Shown in pieces: positions 33,194 to 40,818 of a stretch of 64,000 bases of DNA. The translations under genes were made by a program, and so were the position numbers. The DNA is from a virus. The DNA is taken from positions 95,492 to 159,491 of IMG/VR virus record IMGVR_UViG_3300023174_006137. The stretch is one strand, 5' to 3'. Every line of letters starts with the position of its first letter. The first letter of the stretch is position 1. Under the pieces are notes generated by a model. It ran no database searches, was not told the DNA's origin, and saw nothing but the letters and a program-made list of their open reading frames with translations.

Positions 33194-33345
33194 ATATCTT
33201 GTATTTTATGTAAGATATAAGTTATTTGCGTTTCATTTATTTGAATTGTACCTCTTAATTTAATCCAAAAAATAGCATTAACAATCACTACAATAAAAGT
33301 TTTTCAATTTCAATCTCAATTTTTCATACATTTTTTTATTTTTAG
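33194..33345. other. AT-rich spacer inside operon D
   Basis: About 150 bases between tRNA-Glu and tRNA-Tyr. No ORF, tRNA or clear hairpin was seen. Confidence 0.4.
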
Positions 33346-33427
33346 TGGGTTAGGTAGGACTCGAACCTACGAACTCAAACGAGGGCGGATTTACAGTCCG
33401 CTGCAATTGCCACTATGCGACTAACCC
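33346..33427 (-). tRNA. tRNA-Tyr(GTA)
   Basis: Acceptor GGGTTAG/CTAACCC, anticodon stem GCGGA/TCCGC, loop CTGTAAA, long variable arm CTC/GAG as in bacterial Tyr, T-loop TTCGAGT, A73. Confidence 0.94.
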
Positions 33428-33435
33428 AATTTTTG

Positions 33436-33528
33436 TGCCTCAGGTAGGACTCGAACCTACTTACTGCGTGCCAATACGACTATTTGTTAAAGCAGACTTG
33501 TTTTACAGACAAGTGCCGTTACTAAGGC
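33436..33528 (-). tRNA. D-armless tRNA-Tyr(GTA)-like gene with giant variable arm
   Basis: Acceptor GCCTTAG/CTGAGGC, anticodon stem CTTGT/ACAAG, loop CTGTAAA and a normal T-arm. Only about 8 nt separate the acceptor from the anticodon stem, so no D-arm can form. The variable region is about 36 nt, closed by CTGC/GCAG. First gene of operon D. Confidence 0.7.
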
Positions 33529-33536
33529 TTATACAC

Positions 33537-33570
33537 AAAAAAAGCGTCCAACTTTTGGTTGGACGCTTTT
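33537..33570 (-). terminator. Attenuator terminator of tRNA operon D
   Basis: Stem AAAAGCGTCCAAC/GTTGGACGCTTTT with minus-strand T run nine bases before the first tRNA. CCAACC (33557-33562) in its 5' arm can pair with GGTTGG of the leader (33610-33615). Confidence 0.85.
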
Positions 33571-33593
33571 ATATAGTATTTTTGTTATTTAAC

Positions 33594-33689
33594 TTAACTA
33601 CATAACTTACCAACCTCTGAGTGTTTACCCTCATAGCCATACGCTCCTTCATAAGCGGCTGTTGTTAATATGTTATTTAAGTTAGTCAT
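33594..33689 (-). CDS. Leader peptide of tRNA operon D (Ala/Tyr/Glu/Gly-rich)
   Basis: A 31-residue ORF whose centre reads AAYEGAYGYEG: three Ala, three Tyr, three Glu and four Gly counting the next residues. The operon encodes Tyr x2, Glu x2, Gly x2 and Ala. The GGTTGG antiterminator segment follows these codons. The match is as tight as for leaders A, B and F. Confidence 0.87.
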   Translation of the reverse strand: MTNLNNILTTAAYEGAYGYEGKHSEVGKLCS

Positions 33690-33726
33690 AAAACTTGTTT
33701 TTTAATTGTTTATTTCTTTTGTAGTG

Positions 33727-33756
33727 CAAAGATACATAAAAGTTTTGAACTACAAA
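33727..33756 (-). promoter_or_regulatory. Host-type promoter of tRNA operon D
   Basis: Minus-strand TTTG, 18 bases, TATCTTTG about 40 bases before the leader ATG; the sequence around it (CTTTTATGTATCTTTGCACTAC) is nearly identical to promoter A. Confidence 0.8.
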
Positions 33757-33794
33757 AATTTTTTTAGAAAATTTTTTATTTTCTTATTTATATA

Positions 33795-34238
33795 TTATTT
33801 TTCTAATGTCTCTTTTTGCTCTTTTTTCAATTCACGAATTCTTTCTTGAATTAATTGTTTTGTTTTAGGATTTTCAACCTTCTTATAAATAAGATTCAAT
33901 TCCTCAATTAATTCCTTTAAATGATCGTCATCATCATCAACTTCTTCTAAAATTTCTTCCATTGTTTCACTTATTTCATCAATATCTTCTTGTATTGTTT
34001 CAATATTCTCATTGTTTAAATTAATTGACATCTGAATAAAAATTGAAAGATATATAGCCTCTAAACTTACTATATTAGTAACTATATTCAACATTCTATC
34101 AAATGCAATTAAACCTGTATATGGTAATATAAACGAACCGGCAAATAATATTGTATGCAATATTACCGAAGTAGGCGAACCTATCCATTGTGTAATCGAA
34201 GAAGCTGATTTTCTCATTATTTCTTTTCCTTGTTTCAT
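33795..34238 (-). CDS. Small membrane protein resembling the low-affinity iron permease/DUF1003 group
   Basis: A 147-residue protein. ITQWIGSPTSVILHTILFAGSFIL and the segment LNIVTNIVSLEAIYLSIFIQMS form two membrane helices, and the wording SLEAIYLSIFIQM is typical of that family. An acidic, coiled-coil cytoplasmic tail follows (IQEDIDEISETMEEILEEV). It probably acts in the inner membrane. Its role in infection is unknown. Confidence 0.7.
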   Translation of the reverse strand: MKQGKEIMRKSASSITQWIGSPTSVILHTILFAGSFILPYTGLIAFDRMLNIVTNIVSLEAIYLSIFIQMSINLNNENIETIQEDIDEISETMEEILEEVDDDDDHLKELIEELNLIYKKVENPKTKQLIQERIRELKKEQKETLEK

Positions 34239-34288
34239 TTCGTTTATGTGGTTCCATGATATTTATTAATTAAGTTATATATAAAAAA

Positions 34289-34888
34289 TTAAATTAAATC
34301 TTTTACAATTTCTCTTAAAGTTTTATCCTTTAACCTTGCATCAATACCAAAATCATTAGCCGCTTTTACATCAGATATAGGATTATCACCTATCATTAAA
34401 AAATCTTGTTTTTGTAATCCAGAATAATCAATTACTTTTTGAAAAAATGATGCATTTGGTTTTTTATCATTACATTCACAGGAAAAAAATGACTTTTCAA
34501 TCCAATTATCTAAACTATATTTATAGTAAGGATACTTATAAGCGGTTGATAAATTAGACAAAACAAATAAACGATATTTACTTTTTAATTCTTGTAAAAC
34601 CCGATAACTTCCACTTATTATAGTGGTTGATTCTAATTCCGAATCTAAATGTTTTAAAAAAATATTTGTATCAAAAGCGCCATCCAATAAACCACCATCT
34701 AACATATTTTTAATTGTGGTAAGTGCAGTTTCATCGTTAGTCATTATATAATTAACGATATCTTTAGAAGTTATTTCTGAATTAGGAATTAAATGTTCTA
34801 ATAAATAAAGATATGGTTTCTTTTTAATTTCTATCTTTAATAATGTATCGTAAAGATCAAATATAATCGCTTTCTTCATCAACTTCAT
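34289..34888 (-). CDS. HAD-superfamily hydrolase
   Basis: A 199-residue HAD enzyme: FDLYDTLL (DxDxT motif with the first Asp in FDLYD), FVLSNLST as motif II, the Lys in CNDKKPNASFF and GDNPISDVKAAND as the acidic motif. It is of the small phosphatase or dehalogenase-like type. It overlaps the upstream gene 34857 by about 30 bases, so the two are coupled. Substrate unknown. Confidence 0.85.
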   Translation of the reverse strand: MKLMKKAIIFDLYDTLLKIEIKKKPYLYLLEHLIPNSEITSKDIVNYIMTNDETALTTIKNMLDGGLLDGAFDTNIFLKHLDSELESTTIISGSYRVLQELKSKYRLFVLSNLSTAYKYPYYKYSLDNWIEKSFFSCECNDKKPNASFFQKVIDYSGLQKQDFLMIGDNPISDVKAANDFGIDARLKDKTLREIVKDLI

Positions 34889-35156
34889 TTTCTAATTCAG
34901 ATATTAAAGAATTAAATTCAGTTTCGCCTACTTTTTCTAACAATTCTATTTCTAATTCTTTTAAACTTTCTTCAAATAATTTAATTTTATTCCTATGTTG
35001 TTTAATTTGAATTTTATACCAAGCAGTATTACGACTTAACATTTCATCTAAAAACATATCACCTTCTGCTTTCGAAAGCCACTCAGTAAAGCATTCAAAG
35101 GAACAATAGTCTTTCTCGGTTTTGATTTCTTTTTTACAATTTTTACAATTTTTCAT
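34857..35156 (-). CDS. Zinc-ribbon protein with coiled-coil tail
   Basis: A 99-residue protein. CKNCKKEI and CSFECFTEW at the N-terminus form a treble-clef-like zinc site. The remainder is a charged helix (KIKLFEESLKELEIELLEKV) likely to form a coiled coil. It overlaps the ends of both neighbours by a few bases. Function unknown. Confidence 0.65.
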   Translation of the reverse strand: MKNCKNCKKEIKTEKDYCSFECFTEWLSKAEGDMFLDEMLSRNTAWYKIQIKQHRNKIKLFEESLKELEIELLEKVGETEFNSLISELENEVDEESDYI

Positions 35157-35740
35157 ATTATGTATTTTTTAACTTCGATTGTTTTAAAACATGTCAACAA
35201 ACCATATCCAGTATTGACTTCATATGATATAGTTGCTTGTCCAATTTTATTTCCAAAAATTTTTCCAGAATTTCTATCTATTAATATAGCATCTGAATTA
35301 GATTCCCATGCACCACATTTATATTTATGTGATAAATAAACTGATTCATTTAACATTATAGAATCTTCACCTATAATTCCATATAATTCTTTTTCATCTT
35401 CATCTGTGGTAGTTTCAATCTCATCTTCTGAAAAGAAATCTTCTAATAATTTTGCACGAATTTTAGCATGTACTTGTTCAGTAATATATCCAACTTTATC
35501 GACTTCCCAAGGTTTTACCTGATAATCTATATTTAGAAAACTAACATACGCAATCCCATCTTTTGGGATTGCGTATGGTAAAATTAAAAAACCAAATAAT
35601 TCAATATATTCATATATATCTTCATATGGTATTTTATAGGTAGAACCAGTACGAATTGAATAAACATCTTCAATTTCTTCTGGCATTGTATATGTTATTA
35701 AATCATTATTACTATTTAAAGTTGTTTTATAAACTCTCAT
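35153..35740 (-). CDS. Unknown protein with bacterial Ig-like C-terminal domain
   Basis: A 195-residue protein. Its last 60 residues (SDAILIDRNSGKIFGNKIGQATISYEV) follow the BIG2 Ig-like pattern. The N-terminal part is unassigned. The coding sequence contains a perfect inverted repeat (35545-35577). A TTTG-N20-TATTTTTG promoter lies directly upstream (35745-35776). Confidence 0.6.
   Translation of the reverse strand: MRVYKTTLNSNNDLITYTMPEEIEDVYSIRTGSTYKIPYEDIYEYIELFGFLILPYAIPKDGIAYVSFLNIDYQVKPWEVDKVGYITEQVHAKIRAKLLEDFFSEDEIETTTDEDEKELYGIIGEDSIMLNESVYLSHKYKCGAWESNSDAILIDRNSGKIFGNKIGQATISYEVNTGYGLLTCFKTIEVKKYII
35545..35577. repeat. Perfect inverted repeat inside a coding sequence
   Basis: CATACGCAATCCCA and its exact complement TGGGATTGCGTATG are separated by five to six bases within gene 35153. 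The stem is longer than the window's terminators but is not followed by a T run. Confidence 0.8.
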
Positions 35741-35801
35741 AAAGCAAAAATAGTAAAATAATTTTTAAAAAACAAATTATTTTTTAAATTATTAAAATTA
35801 A

Positions 35802-36272
35802 TTACATACCAGAACTCAAAGCAGAACCAATATCACCTATAGTATTTACTATATCTGGCGTAATATCAGAATTAGTTTCTTTTGGCGAAGATGGCATACT
35901 ATAATCACTAAATCTTTTAACATCTTGAGTTGCAGTATTAGATAAAACTTTTGTTTTGCCTAGATATTTAGAGTATTTATCAATTAAAGCCAATAATTCT
36001 TTTTTTGGTTCTTCATCATTTTCTTTTAAAGAATAAAAAACAATTTCACCTAATTTATCTAATAATTCAGCCTTTTCTAAATTATAATCAGGCATTTCTT
36101 TATTCATTATCTCATCTTCCGATGCTTTTTTCAAATTTTGATGCTGTCTTATAAGTTCTTGTTGATTTCTTTTAGCTTCTTCCTCACGAAGTCTTCTTTC
36201 TTCTTCCTTTCTTTTTTCCTCTGCTTGTAGTTCATCTAATATTGTTCCTTCGTTAAACTTTCTTAGTTTCAT
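35802..36272 (-). CDS. Coiled-coil protein with N-terminal signal-like motif
   Basis: A 156-residue protein. MKLRKFNEGTILDEL has an LDE|L site and fits the recurrent N-terminal motif loosely. Residues 15-50 form a long charged coiled coil (KRKEEERRLREEEAKRNQ). The C-terminal third is Ser/Pro/Thr-rich. It is divergent from 36320 across a palindromic AT-rich promoter. Confidence 0.6.
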   Translation of the reverse strand: MKLRKFNEGTILDELQAEEKRKEEERRLREEEAKRNQQELIRQHQNLKKASEDEIMNKEMPDYNLEKAELLDKLGEIVFYSLKENDEEPKKELLALIDKYSKYLGKTKVLSNTATQDVKRFSDYSMPSSPKETNSDITPDIVNTIGDIGSALSSGM

Positions 36273-36287
36273 TGTAATAAAATTATT

Positions 36288-36305
36288 TTTAATATATATA
36301 TTAAA
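36288..36305. promoter_or_regulatory. Palindromic divergent AT-rich promoter
   Basis: TTTAATATATATATTAAA is a perfect palindrome lying between two divergent genes. It gives one copy of the TTTAATATATA box in each direction. Confidence 0.55.
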
Positions 36306-36319
36306 TTGTAATAATTAAA

Positions 36320-36709
36320 ATGCAAAAACCAGAAGTTAGAGTAATAGAATATCAACAAGATTCTAAACCACAAGAAATAAACGTATCATCATCGGAAGCT
36401 TATGCATTAATGGCTAAATATGGTTTATCTAAACCAAATATACCCGAACCTCAACCTATTCATAATGATCCAAATAGAGATTTAACTTTTTATGAATTAG
36501 TTGCACTTGAAGAAGCTAAAATTAAAGCTGAAAGACAACAAAAAGAAATGGAAAGATTAAGAGAATTGAATAAACCAACTCCACATTCTTTCGATAGAAA
36601 TAAAGTTCAATACTATGATAATAATTACCGAAGCATTGAAGATTCTGGATTTGGTTTAGAAGTCAAAATTGTATCAGATATGCCAATAAATAATCAATAT
36701 TATAAATAA
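36320..36709 (+). CDS. Unknown helical protein
   Basis: A 129-residue protein (MQKPEVRVIEYQQDSKPQ...) with a charged helix near residues 60-90 (ALEEAKIKAERQQKEMERLR) and a C-terminal strand GLEVKIVSDMP. No family was recognised. It is followed after one base by the flavodoxin-like gene. Confidence 0.55.
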   Translation: MQKPEVRVIEYQQDSKPQEINVSSSEAYALMAKYGLSKPNIPEPQPIHNDPNRDLTFYELVALEEAKIKAERQQKEMERLRELNKPTPHSFDRNKVQYYDNNYRSIEDSGFGLEVKIVSDMPINNQYYK

Positions 36710-36710
36710 T

Positions 36711-37439
36711 ATGTCTACATATAAATTTAATAAAACTATTAAACATTTAGAAAGCAAAGAAAAAATACTTTTTCTTTTAACCTCAAATAGATGGGAAGGT
36801 CATGACGAATTGCCAAAATCTTCAGCATTAGCTTATATGATGCAAGAAAAATTAGGTAAAGATAAAGTCAATATAATAGATGTTTCTAAACTTAACATAT
36901 ATGAATGTGAAGGAAATGTAAGCTCTAAAAATGGCAATAATTGTGGTGTTAAAGAATCTCAATTAAAAGGAAATAAAGATAAAACCGGAGAATTAAGATG
37001 TTGGGCATCTTTTAATAATAAAGATGATGAATTATATAAAATAGTTAATGAGTTATTAACTGCTGATTCTGTAATATTTTTTGGTTCTATAAGATGGGGT
37101 AAAATGAATGCTGTATATGCTAAATTAGTTGAAAGATTAACTTGGCTTGAAAATCGTTGGGCTACATTAGGAGAAAAAAATATAATTGAAGATATAGAAG
37201 TTGGTGTTATATCAGTAGGACATAATTGGAATGGAGAAGAAGCAATTAAATTAGAAAAAAAAGTTTTAACTTTTTTTGGTTTCCAAATAGTAGAAGAATT
37301 ATTTTGGTCTTATCAATGGACAAATGATGCAAAAGATGAAAGTAAATCAGGATATAAACAAGATCCAAAAGATTTTGATAAAGAATTTGGTAAATTAATT
37401 CAAGAATCAGTTTTAAGATTTGCTGATTTTATTAAATAA
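36711..37439 (+). CDS. NADPH-dependent FMN reductase/flavodoxin-fold protein
   Basis: A 242-residue protein with a flavodoxin-like pattern: ILFLLTSNRWEGHDELPKSSALAYMM as the first strand and phosphate loop, SVIFFGSIRWGKMNAVYAKLVERL as the flavin-contacting block, and VGVISVGHNWNGEEA later. It is probably an FMN-binding reductase. The role in infection is unknown; redox support of nucleotide metabolism is possible. Confidence 0.75.
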   Translation: MSTYKFNKTIKHLESKEKILFLLTSNRWEGHDELPKSSALAYMMQEKLGKDKVNIIDVSKLNIYECEGNVSSKNGNNCGVKESQLKGNKDKTGELRCWASFNNKDDELYKIVNELLTADSVIFFGSIRWGKMNAVYAKLVERLTWLENRWATLGEKNIIEDIEVGVISVGHNWNGEEAIKLEKKVLTFFGFQIVEELFWSYQWTNDAKDESKSGYKQDPKDFDKEFGKLIQESVLRFADFIK

Positions 37440-37468
37440 AAACACCGTTATATAACGGTGTTTTTTAT
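37440..37468. terminator. Bidirectional intrinsic terminator
   Basis: Hairpin AAACACCGTTA/TAACGGTGTTT with A and T runs between convergent genes. Confidence 0.85.
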
Positions 37469-38679
37469 TAAAAAACTAATGGCAACTGTCCCCAATCAGT
37501 AGTATATTTCTGCGATAAGAAATCTGCTCTTGTTTTCCATTCATGGTTTTGGACTCCAGGAATATCTATATTATCAAATTCTTCTTTAAAGACTGTTTTT
37601 GGAACACAATTTTTAGGTTTTAAATCAGAAAAATTTATTCCTGACTTATACCATAACCGAACTGGTAACTGCTCTAAAAATGGAGCCACCTGATTCCATA
37701 TCGATTGTATATCATCTGTATATTCAAATAATTTTATTGATAAATTCCAATAAACATAATCATCTTCAAAGCGATTAGTGCAAGCAAAAGGAATAACTTT
37801 ACCAACAACTAATTCTTCTTTAACTAATTTCTTATGACAAGTTTCTAAAAAAGTCCATACAGAATCTAATAATTGCTCTCGTCTCCAAATAGAATTACCA
37901 AAACTTCTAGAACAACTTATAGTTTTAGGTTTTTTAAATGATATAGATAAAGGATGACACATTATTTCTTGTAATTCTAACCAAGTTTTATACCCATTAA
38001 CATTCATTAATAATTTTACTTGCGTTGGAAGTAATTTTATAAAATCTCTTACATTATACACATTTAGACCTTTCAACTTTTTATTCCATTGACGCCCTAT
38101 CCCCCAAACATCTTCAATTTCTAGATTATACAAAATATTTTTATCAATATGCCAATAAGAGCAAACACCTTCATATTGAGATATAGATTTAGAAATTTTA
38201 TTACATAATTTAGCCAGTGTTTTATTTGGAGCAACACCTATGGAAACAGGAATACCTATTGATTCCTCAATAGTTAATTTTATTTTTTTAATTTCTTCTA
38301 CTATTTTATCGTCTGATATGTGACTTAAATCTAAAAAAGATTCATCGATAGAATAAACTTCTACTCTTGGAACTAACCTTTTAAGTAAAGTAGCAATTCT
38401 ATCAGAAATATCGCCATATAAATTATAATTAGAAGAGAATTTTGTAATAGTTTGCTTTTGTGCTTCTTCTAATTGAAAAACAGGTTGACCCATCTTTATA
38501 CCCATATCTTTTACTTCCTTACTTCTAGCAATGATACAACCATCATTGTTAGATAAGACAACGGTTGGTCGTTCTGTAAGATATGGTTTGAAAAGTCGCT
38601 CACAGGAAACATAAAAGTTGTTTGCATCCAAAATTGCTATTTTCGCTTTTGACTTAATACCCAGGTAATCGTTCCCCAT
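37468..38679 (-). CDS. umuC: DNA polymerase V catalytic subunit-like (Y-family)
   Basis: A 403-residue Y-family polymerase. IAILDANNFYVSCERLF holds the first catalytic Asp, VVLSNNDGCIIARS follows, and VYSIDESFLDLS carries the SxDE catalytic pair. The UmuC C-terminal little-finger region is present. It copies damaged DNA. It overlaps the umuD-like gene by about 40 bases, as in umuDC operons. Confidence 0.93.
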   Translation of the reverse strand: MGNDYLGIKSKAKIAILDANNFYVSCERLFKPYLTERPTVVLSNNDGCIIARSKEVKDMGIKMGQPVFQLEEAQKQTITKFSSNYNLYGDISDRIATLLKRLVPRVEVYSIDESFLDLSHISDDKIVEEIKKIKLTIEESIGIPVSIGVAPNKTLAKLCNKISKSISQYEGVCSYWHIDKNILYNLEIEDVWGIGRQWNKKLKGLNVYNVRDFIKLLPTQVKLLMNVNGYKTWLELQEIMCHPLSISFKKPKTISCSRSFGNSIWRREQLLDSVWTFLETCHKKLVKEELVVGKVIPFACTNRFEDDYVYWNLSIKLFEYTDDIQSIWNQVAPFLEQLPVRLWYKSGINFSDLKPKNCVPKTVFKEEFDNIDIPGVQNHEWKTRADFLSQKYTTDWGQLPLVF

Positions 38680-38939
38680 ATATTATCTCCTTTTTTATAT
38701 TTGGATAAGATAATTTTATCTGTTTTAATTAAAACTAAATCATCTATTTTTGGTTTCATCGATTTATCTACAACTAATATGTCACCTGTATTTATACCTA
38801 ATTTTTCATCACCACCATATTTAAAATAAAAAGTTGTAATTATATCAACTGGTATTAAATCATTTAAATCTAACCTCTTATCAACATAAGTTTCCGCTGG
38901 AGATCCAAATCCTGTTGTTTTTGCATTTATTATTAACAT
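38637..38939 (-). CDS. umuD: UmuD'-like protein, truncated and lacking the catalytic serine
   Basis: A 100-residue protein aligning with UmuD from just before the self-cleavage site: GFGSPAETYVDKRLDLNDL matches the start of UmuD'. The catalytic Ser of GDSM is replaced (GGDEKLGI), and the Lys of the dyad appears as Ser (IILSKY). It thus seems to be made directly as a processed, inactive-protease form that can activate UmuC without RecA-dependent cleavage. A CTAATATATAACG box precedes the ATG. Confidence 0.85.
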   Translation of the reverse strand: MLIINAKTTGFGSPAETYVDKRLDLNDLIPVDIITTFYFKYGGDEKLGINTGDILVVDKSMKPKIDDLVLIKTDKIILSKYKKGDNIWGTITWVLSQKRK

Positions 38940-38958
38940 ATCGTTATATATTAGAAAA

Positions 38959-39210
38959 TTATTTACCTACCAAACAATTTTTTATTAACTCCTCATTAAA
39001 ATCTTCTCTTCTTTGAAAGTGTTTATTTACCACTTTATACATTTTATCACAAAATCTGCCATTAGCATGTTTAATAACAATACCTTCTCTTATACCAGTT
39101 CTATAACTAGATTCTTTTTCAGATAATTCAATAATTTCTTGTATATTATTAAAAATTGTTTTATATGGCTTAAGAAATAAATCTATTTTGTTTTGAATAA
39201 TTTTCTTCTT
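38959..39210 (-). pseudogene. C-terminal remnant of an RNA ligase
   Basis: An open frame without a start ends at 38959. It reads TGIREGIVIKHANGRFCDKM followed by YKVVNKHFQRREDFN. EGIVIK is nucleotidyltransferase motif IV and the Lys/Val region is motif V of RNA or DNA ligases. The adenylation motif KxDG is missing. It is probably the leftover of a T4-type RNA ligase, which would fit a tRNA-repair set. Confidence 0.65.
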
Positions 39211-39231
39211 TTATTACTGATATCTCCAACT

Positions 39232-39447
39232 TTAATCATTTAATATATCATTTATATTATTATCTCTATTTTTGACTGCATTTAATACTGCATAATAATC
39301 TTCCATAGATTTAAATCCTAATTTTTCTAATAAAACTCTTTCATGTTCATAGAAACCATTACGAGAAACGTGTTCAACATTTAATGTTTTACAAAAATAT
39401 TTATAATCATCATAATCATCATATAATTTACTAAGAATACTACCCAT
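39232..39447 (-). CDS. Small protein with C-terminal RxxxINDIL tail
   Basis: A 71-residue acidic, tyrosine-rich helical protein ending KNRDNNINDILND. Its start overlaps the stop of 39440, which ends with nearly the same tail. Function unknown. Confidence 0.7.
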   Translation of the reverse strand: MGSILSKLYDDYDDYKYFCKTLNVEHVSRNGFYEHERVLLEKLGFKSMEDYYAVLNAVKNRDNNINDILND

Positions 39448-39685
39448 TTAATATATCATTTATTTTATTATCACGATGTTTAGCAATAGTTATGAAATAA
39501 TTTTCCATTATTTCATTTCCAATTGTAAAAACTAAATTATCTTCTTCATCATAAACTAATGTAGTTTTCTTCCCCGATAGTGTTATTTCTTCTTCTAAAA
39601 AATATAATTGATCTTTTTTGAAATAACTAATTTTATTTAAAATTAAATCTTTAATACTAATAACAGGAAGTCTATTTTTCTCCAT
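39440..39685 (-). CDS. Small protein with C-terminal RxxxINDIL tail
   Basis: From ATG at 39685 (MEKNRLPVISIKDL) it has 81 residues, with a beta-rich middle and the tail KHRDNKINDILNG. It is followed by another tail-bearing gene in the same short cluster. Function unknown. Confidence 0.7.
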   Translation of the reverse strand: MEKNRLPVISIKDLILNKISYFKKDQLYFLEEEITLSGKKTTLVYDEEDNLVFTIGNEIMENYFITIAKHRDNKINDILNG

Positions 39686-39896
39686 ATTTATCAATTTGAT
39701 CTTTAATATAATTTTTTAAATTATTTCTTTCTGACCTTTTTGCAGCTCTTTGCTCAGACTTTAAATCTTTTTTAATTTTTTTAACAAGTCCAGGTTCTTG
39801 AATATCTCGTAATTTTCTTTTTTTCTTACGGATTTCTTCAACCTTTTCGTCATATTCGGATCTTTCTATATCAAATTCTTTCTTTTTCTTACTCAT
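39672..39896 (-). CDS. Small highly charged basic protein
   Basis: A 74-residue Lys/Arg/Glu-rich helical protein (MSKKKKEFDIERSEYDEKVE and onward). It could bind nucleic acid. It overlaps both neighbours slightly, so the cluster 39232-40237 is probably one operon. Confidence 0.6.
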   Translation of the reverse strand: MSKKKKEFDIERSEYDEKVEEIRKKKRKLRDIQEPGLVKKIKKDLKSEQRAAKRSERNNLKNYIKDQIDKYGEK

Positions 39897-40237
39897 ATAT
39901 CCTTGAAATCATTTTTAATTGGTCTAACCGCTATTGTCCTATCACACGAAGGACAATATACTTCTAAATTACCATCTTTTGGAATATATTCTCGCTGACA
40001 TTTACGAATGCAAAACTTAAGACCTTCTTTCTTAGTTCTAATGGAATTATTATTTAATTCAGTTTTTAACTCTGTAAGAACATTTTTTAATTCTTCTTTT
40101 GTTTTACCTTTAAGAGTATTTAACCATTCTAATTCATCAGAATCAGATGATTCCATTACTCTATCTAAACCTATATCTAAAACTTTACGAGTTAATTTTA
40201 TTTTATTAATTATAATATAAGAATCTACTTTATTCAT
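39893..40237 (-). CDS. Small zinc-ribbon protein
   Basis: A 114-residue protein. The C-terminal part has CIRKCQREY and CPSCDRTIAV, a four-cysteine ribbon. The N-terminal 70 residues are helical. A TACATTTG box close to the start resembles the host -7 element. Confidence 0.65.
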   Translation of the reverse strand: MNKVDSYIIINKIKLTRKVLDIGLDRVMESSDSDELEWLNTLKGKTKEELKNVLTELKTELNNNSIRTKKEGLKFCIRKCQREYIPKDGNLEVYCPSCDRTIAVRPIKNDFKDI

Positions 40238-40285
40238 AACTGCAAATGTAATAAATTAAATTGACTTTAACACATTTTTATTTCT

Positions 40286-40630
40286 TTAAAGTCTTTCAGA
40301 TTTTTTATAGGCTAATTCATAACTGGAATTAATCTTTTTATAAAGATTTTCTGCTGTAAATTCCTTTAAATAATCTCCTTTATTCTCAATTATATATTTT
40401 TCTGTATACCCACAATTAAATTGCTCGGCTTTAAAATGACAACCATCATAACAATCACATAGTGTTATGCCATTTTCCTTACAATATCCACCATTTGGCA
40501 TTAACTTTCTATTTGTAATATGATGTGCATCTAGCTTTGCATCCGTTCTGCCACACATAACACATTTAAAATTATCTCTTTCAAATACATCTTTACGAAA
40601 TTTTTCTCTAATTTGTTGTTTTATCTTCAT
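40286..40630 (-). CDS. HNH endonuclease
   Basis: A 114-residue protein: FERDNFKCVMCGR, LDAHHITNR and LCDCYDGCHFK give the Cys-His-His core of HNH enzymes. It starts next to the 3' end of tRNA-Ser(GGA) at the end of operon E, again a tRNA-linked nuclease gene. Confidence 0.82.
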   Translation of the reverse strand: MKIKQQIREKFRKDVFERDNFKCVMCGRTDAKLDAHHITNRKLMPNGGYCKENGITLCDCYDGCHFKAEQFNCGYTEKYIIENKGDYLKEFTAENLYKKINSSYELAYKKSERL

Positions 40631-40632
40631 AG

Positions 40633-40719
40633 AGGAAAACAGGATAGTCGAAATCCGCCCAACTTAATGGGTTCTCGTTTTCCAAACGAGCGGGGACACC
40701 TTTCCCACCTATACTTTCC
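40633..40719 (-). tRNA. tRNA-Ser(GGA)
   Basis: Acceptor GGAAAGT/GTTTTCC, anticodon stem CTCGT/ACGAG, loop TTGGAAA, long variable arm CCCA/TGGG, short T-stem with loop TTCGACT. Leader E contains two TCT codons. Confidence 0.88.
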
Positions 40720-40724
40720 ATTAG

Positions 40725-40811
40725 TGACTCCAGAAGGATTCGAACCCTCATAAAACATATACTGTCTCCCCGTTCGTAGCGGGGCGTTTTAATCCATTAA
40801 ACTATGGAGCC
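40725..40811 (-). tRNA. tRNA-Arg(ACG) with long variable region
   Basis: Acceptor GGCTCCA/TGGAGTC, anticodon stem CCCCG/CGGGG, loop CTACGAA, T-loop TTCGAAT. The variable region is 18 nt with an ACA/TGT stem. It reads CGT/CGC/CGA after A34 deamination; leader E has CGC and CGA. Confidence 0.9.
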
Positions 40812-40818
40812 ATTTTAG

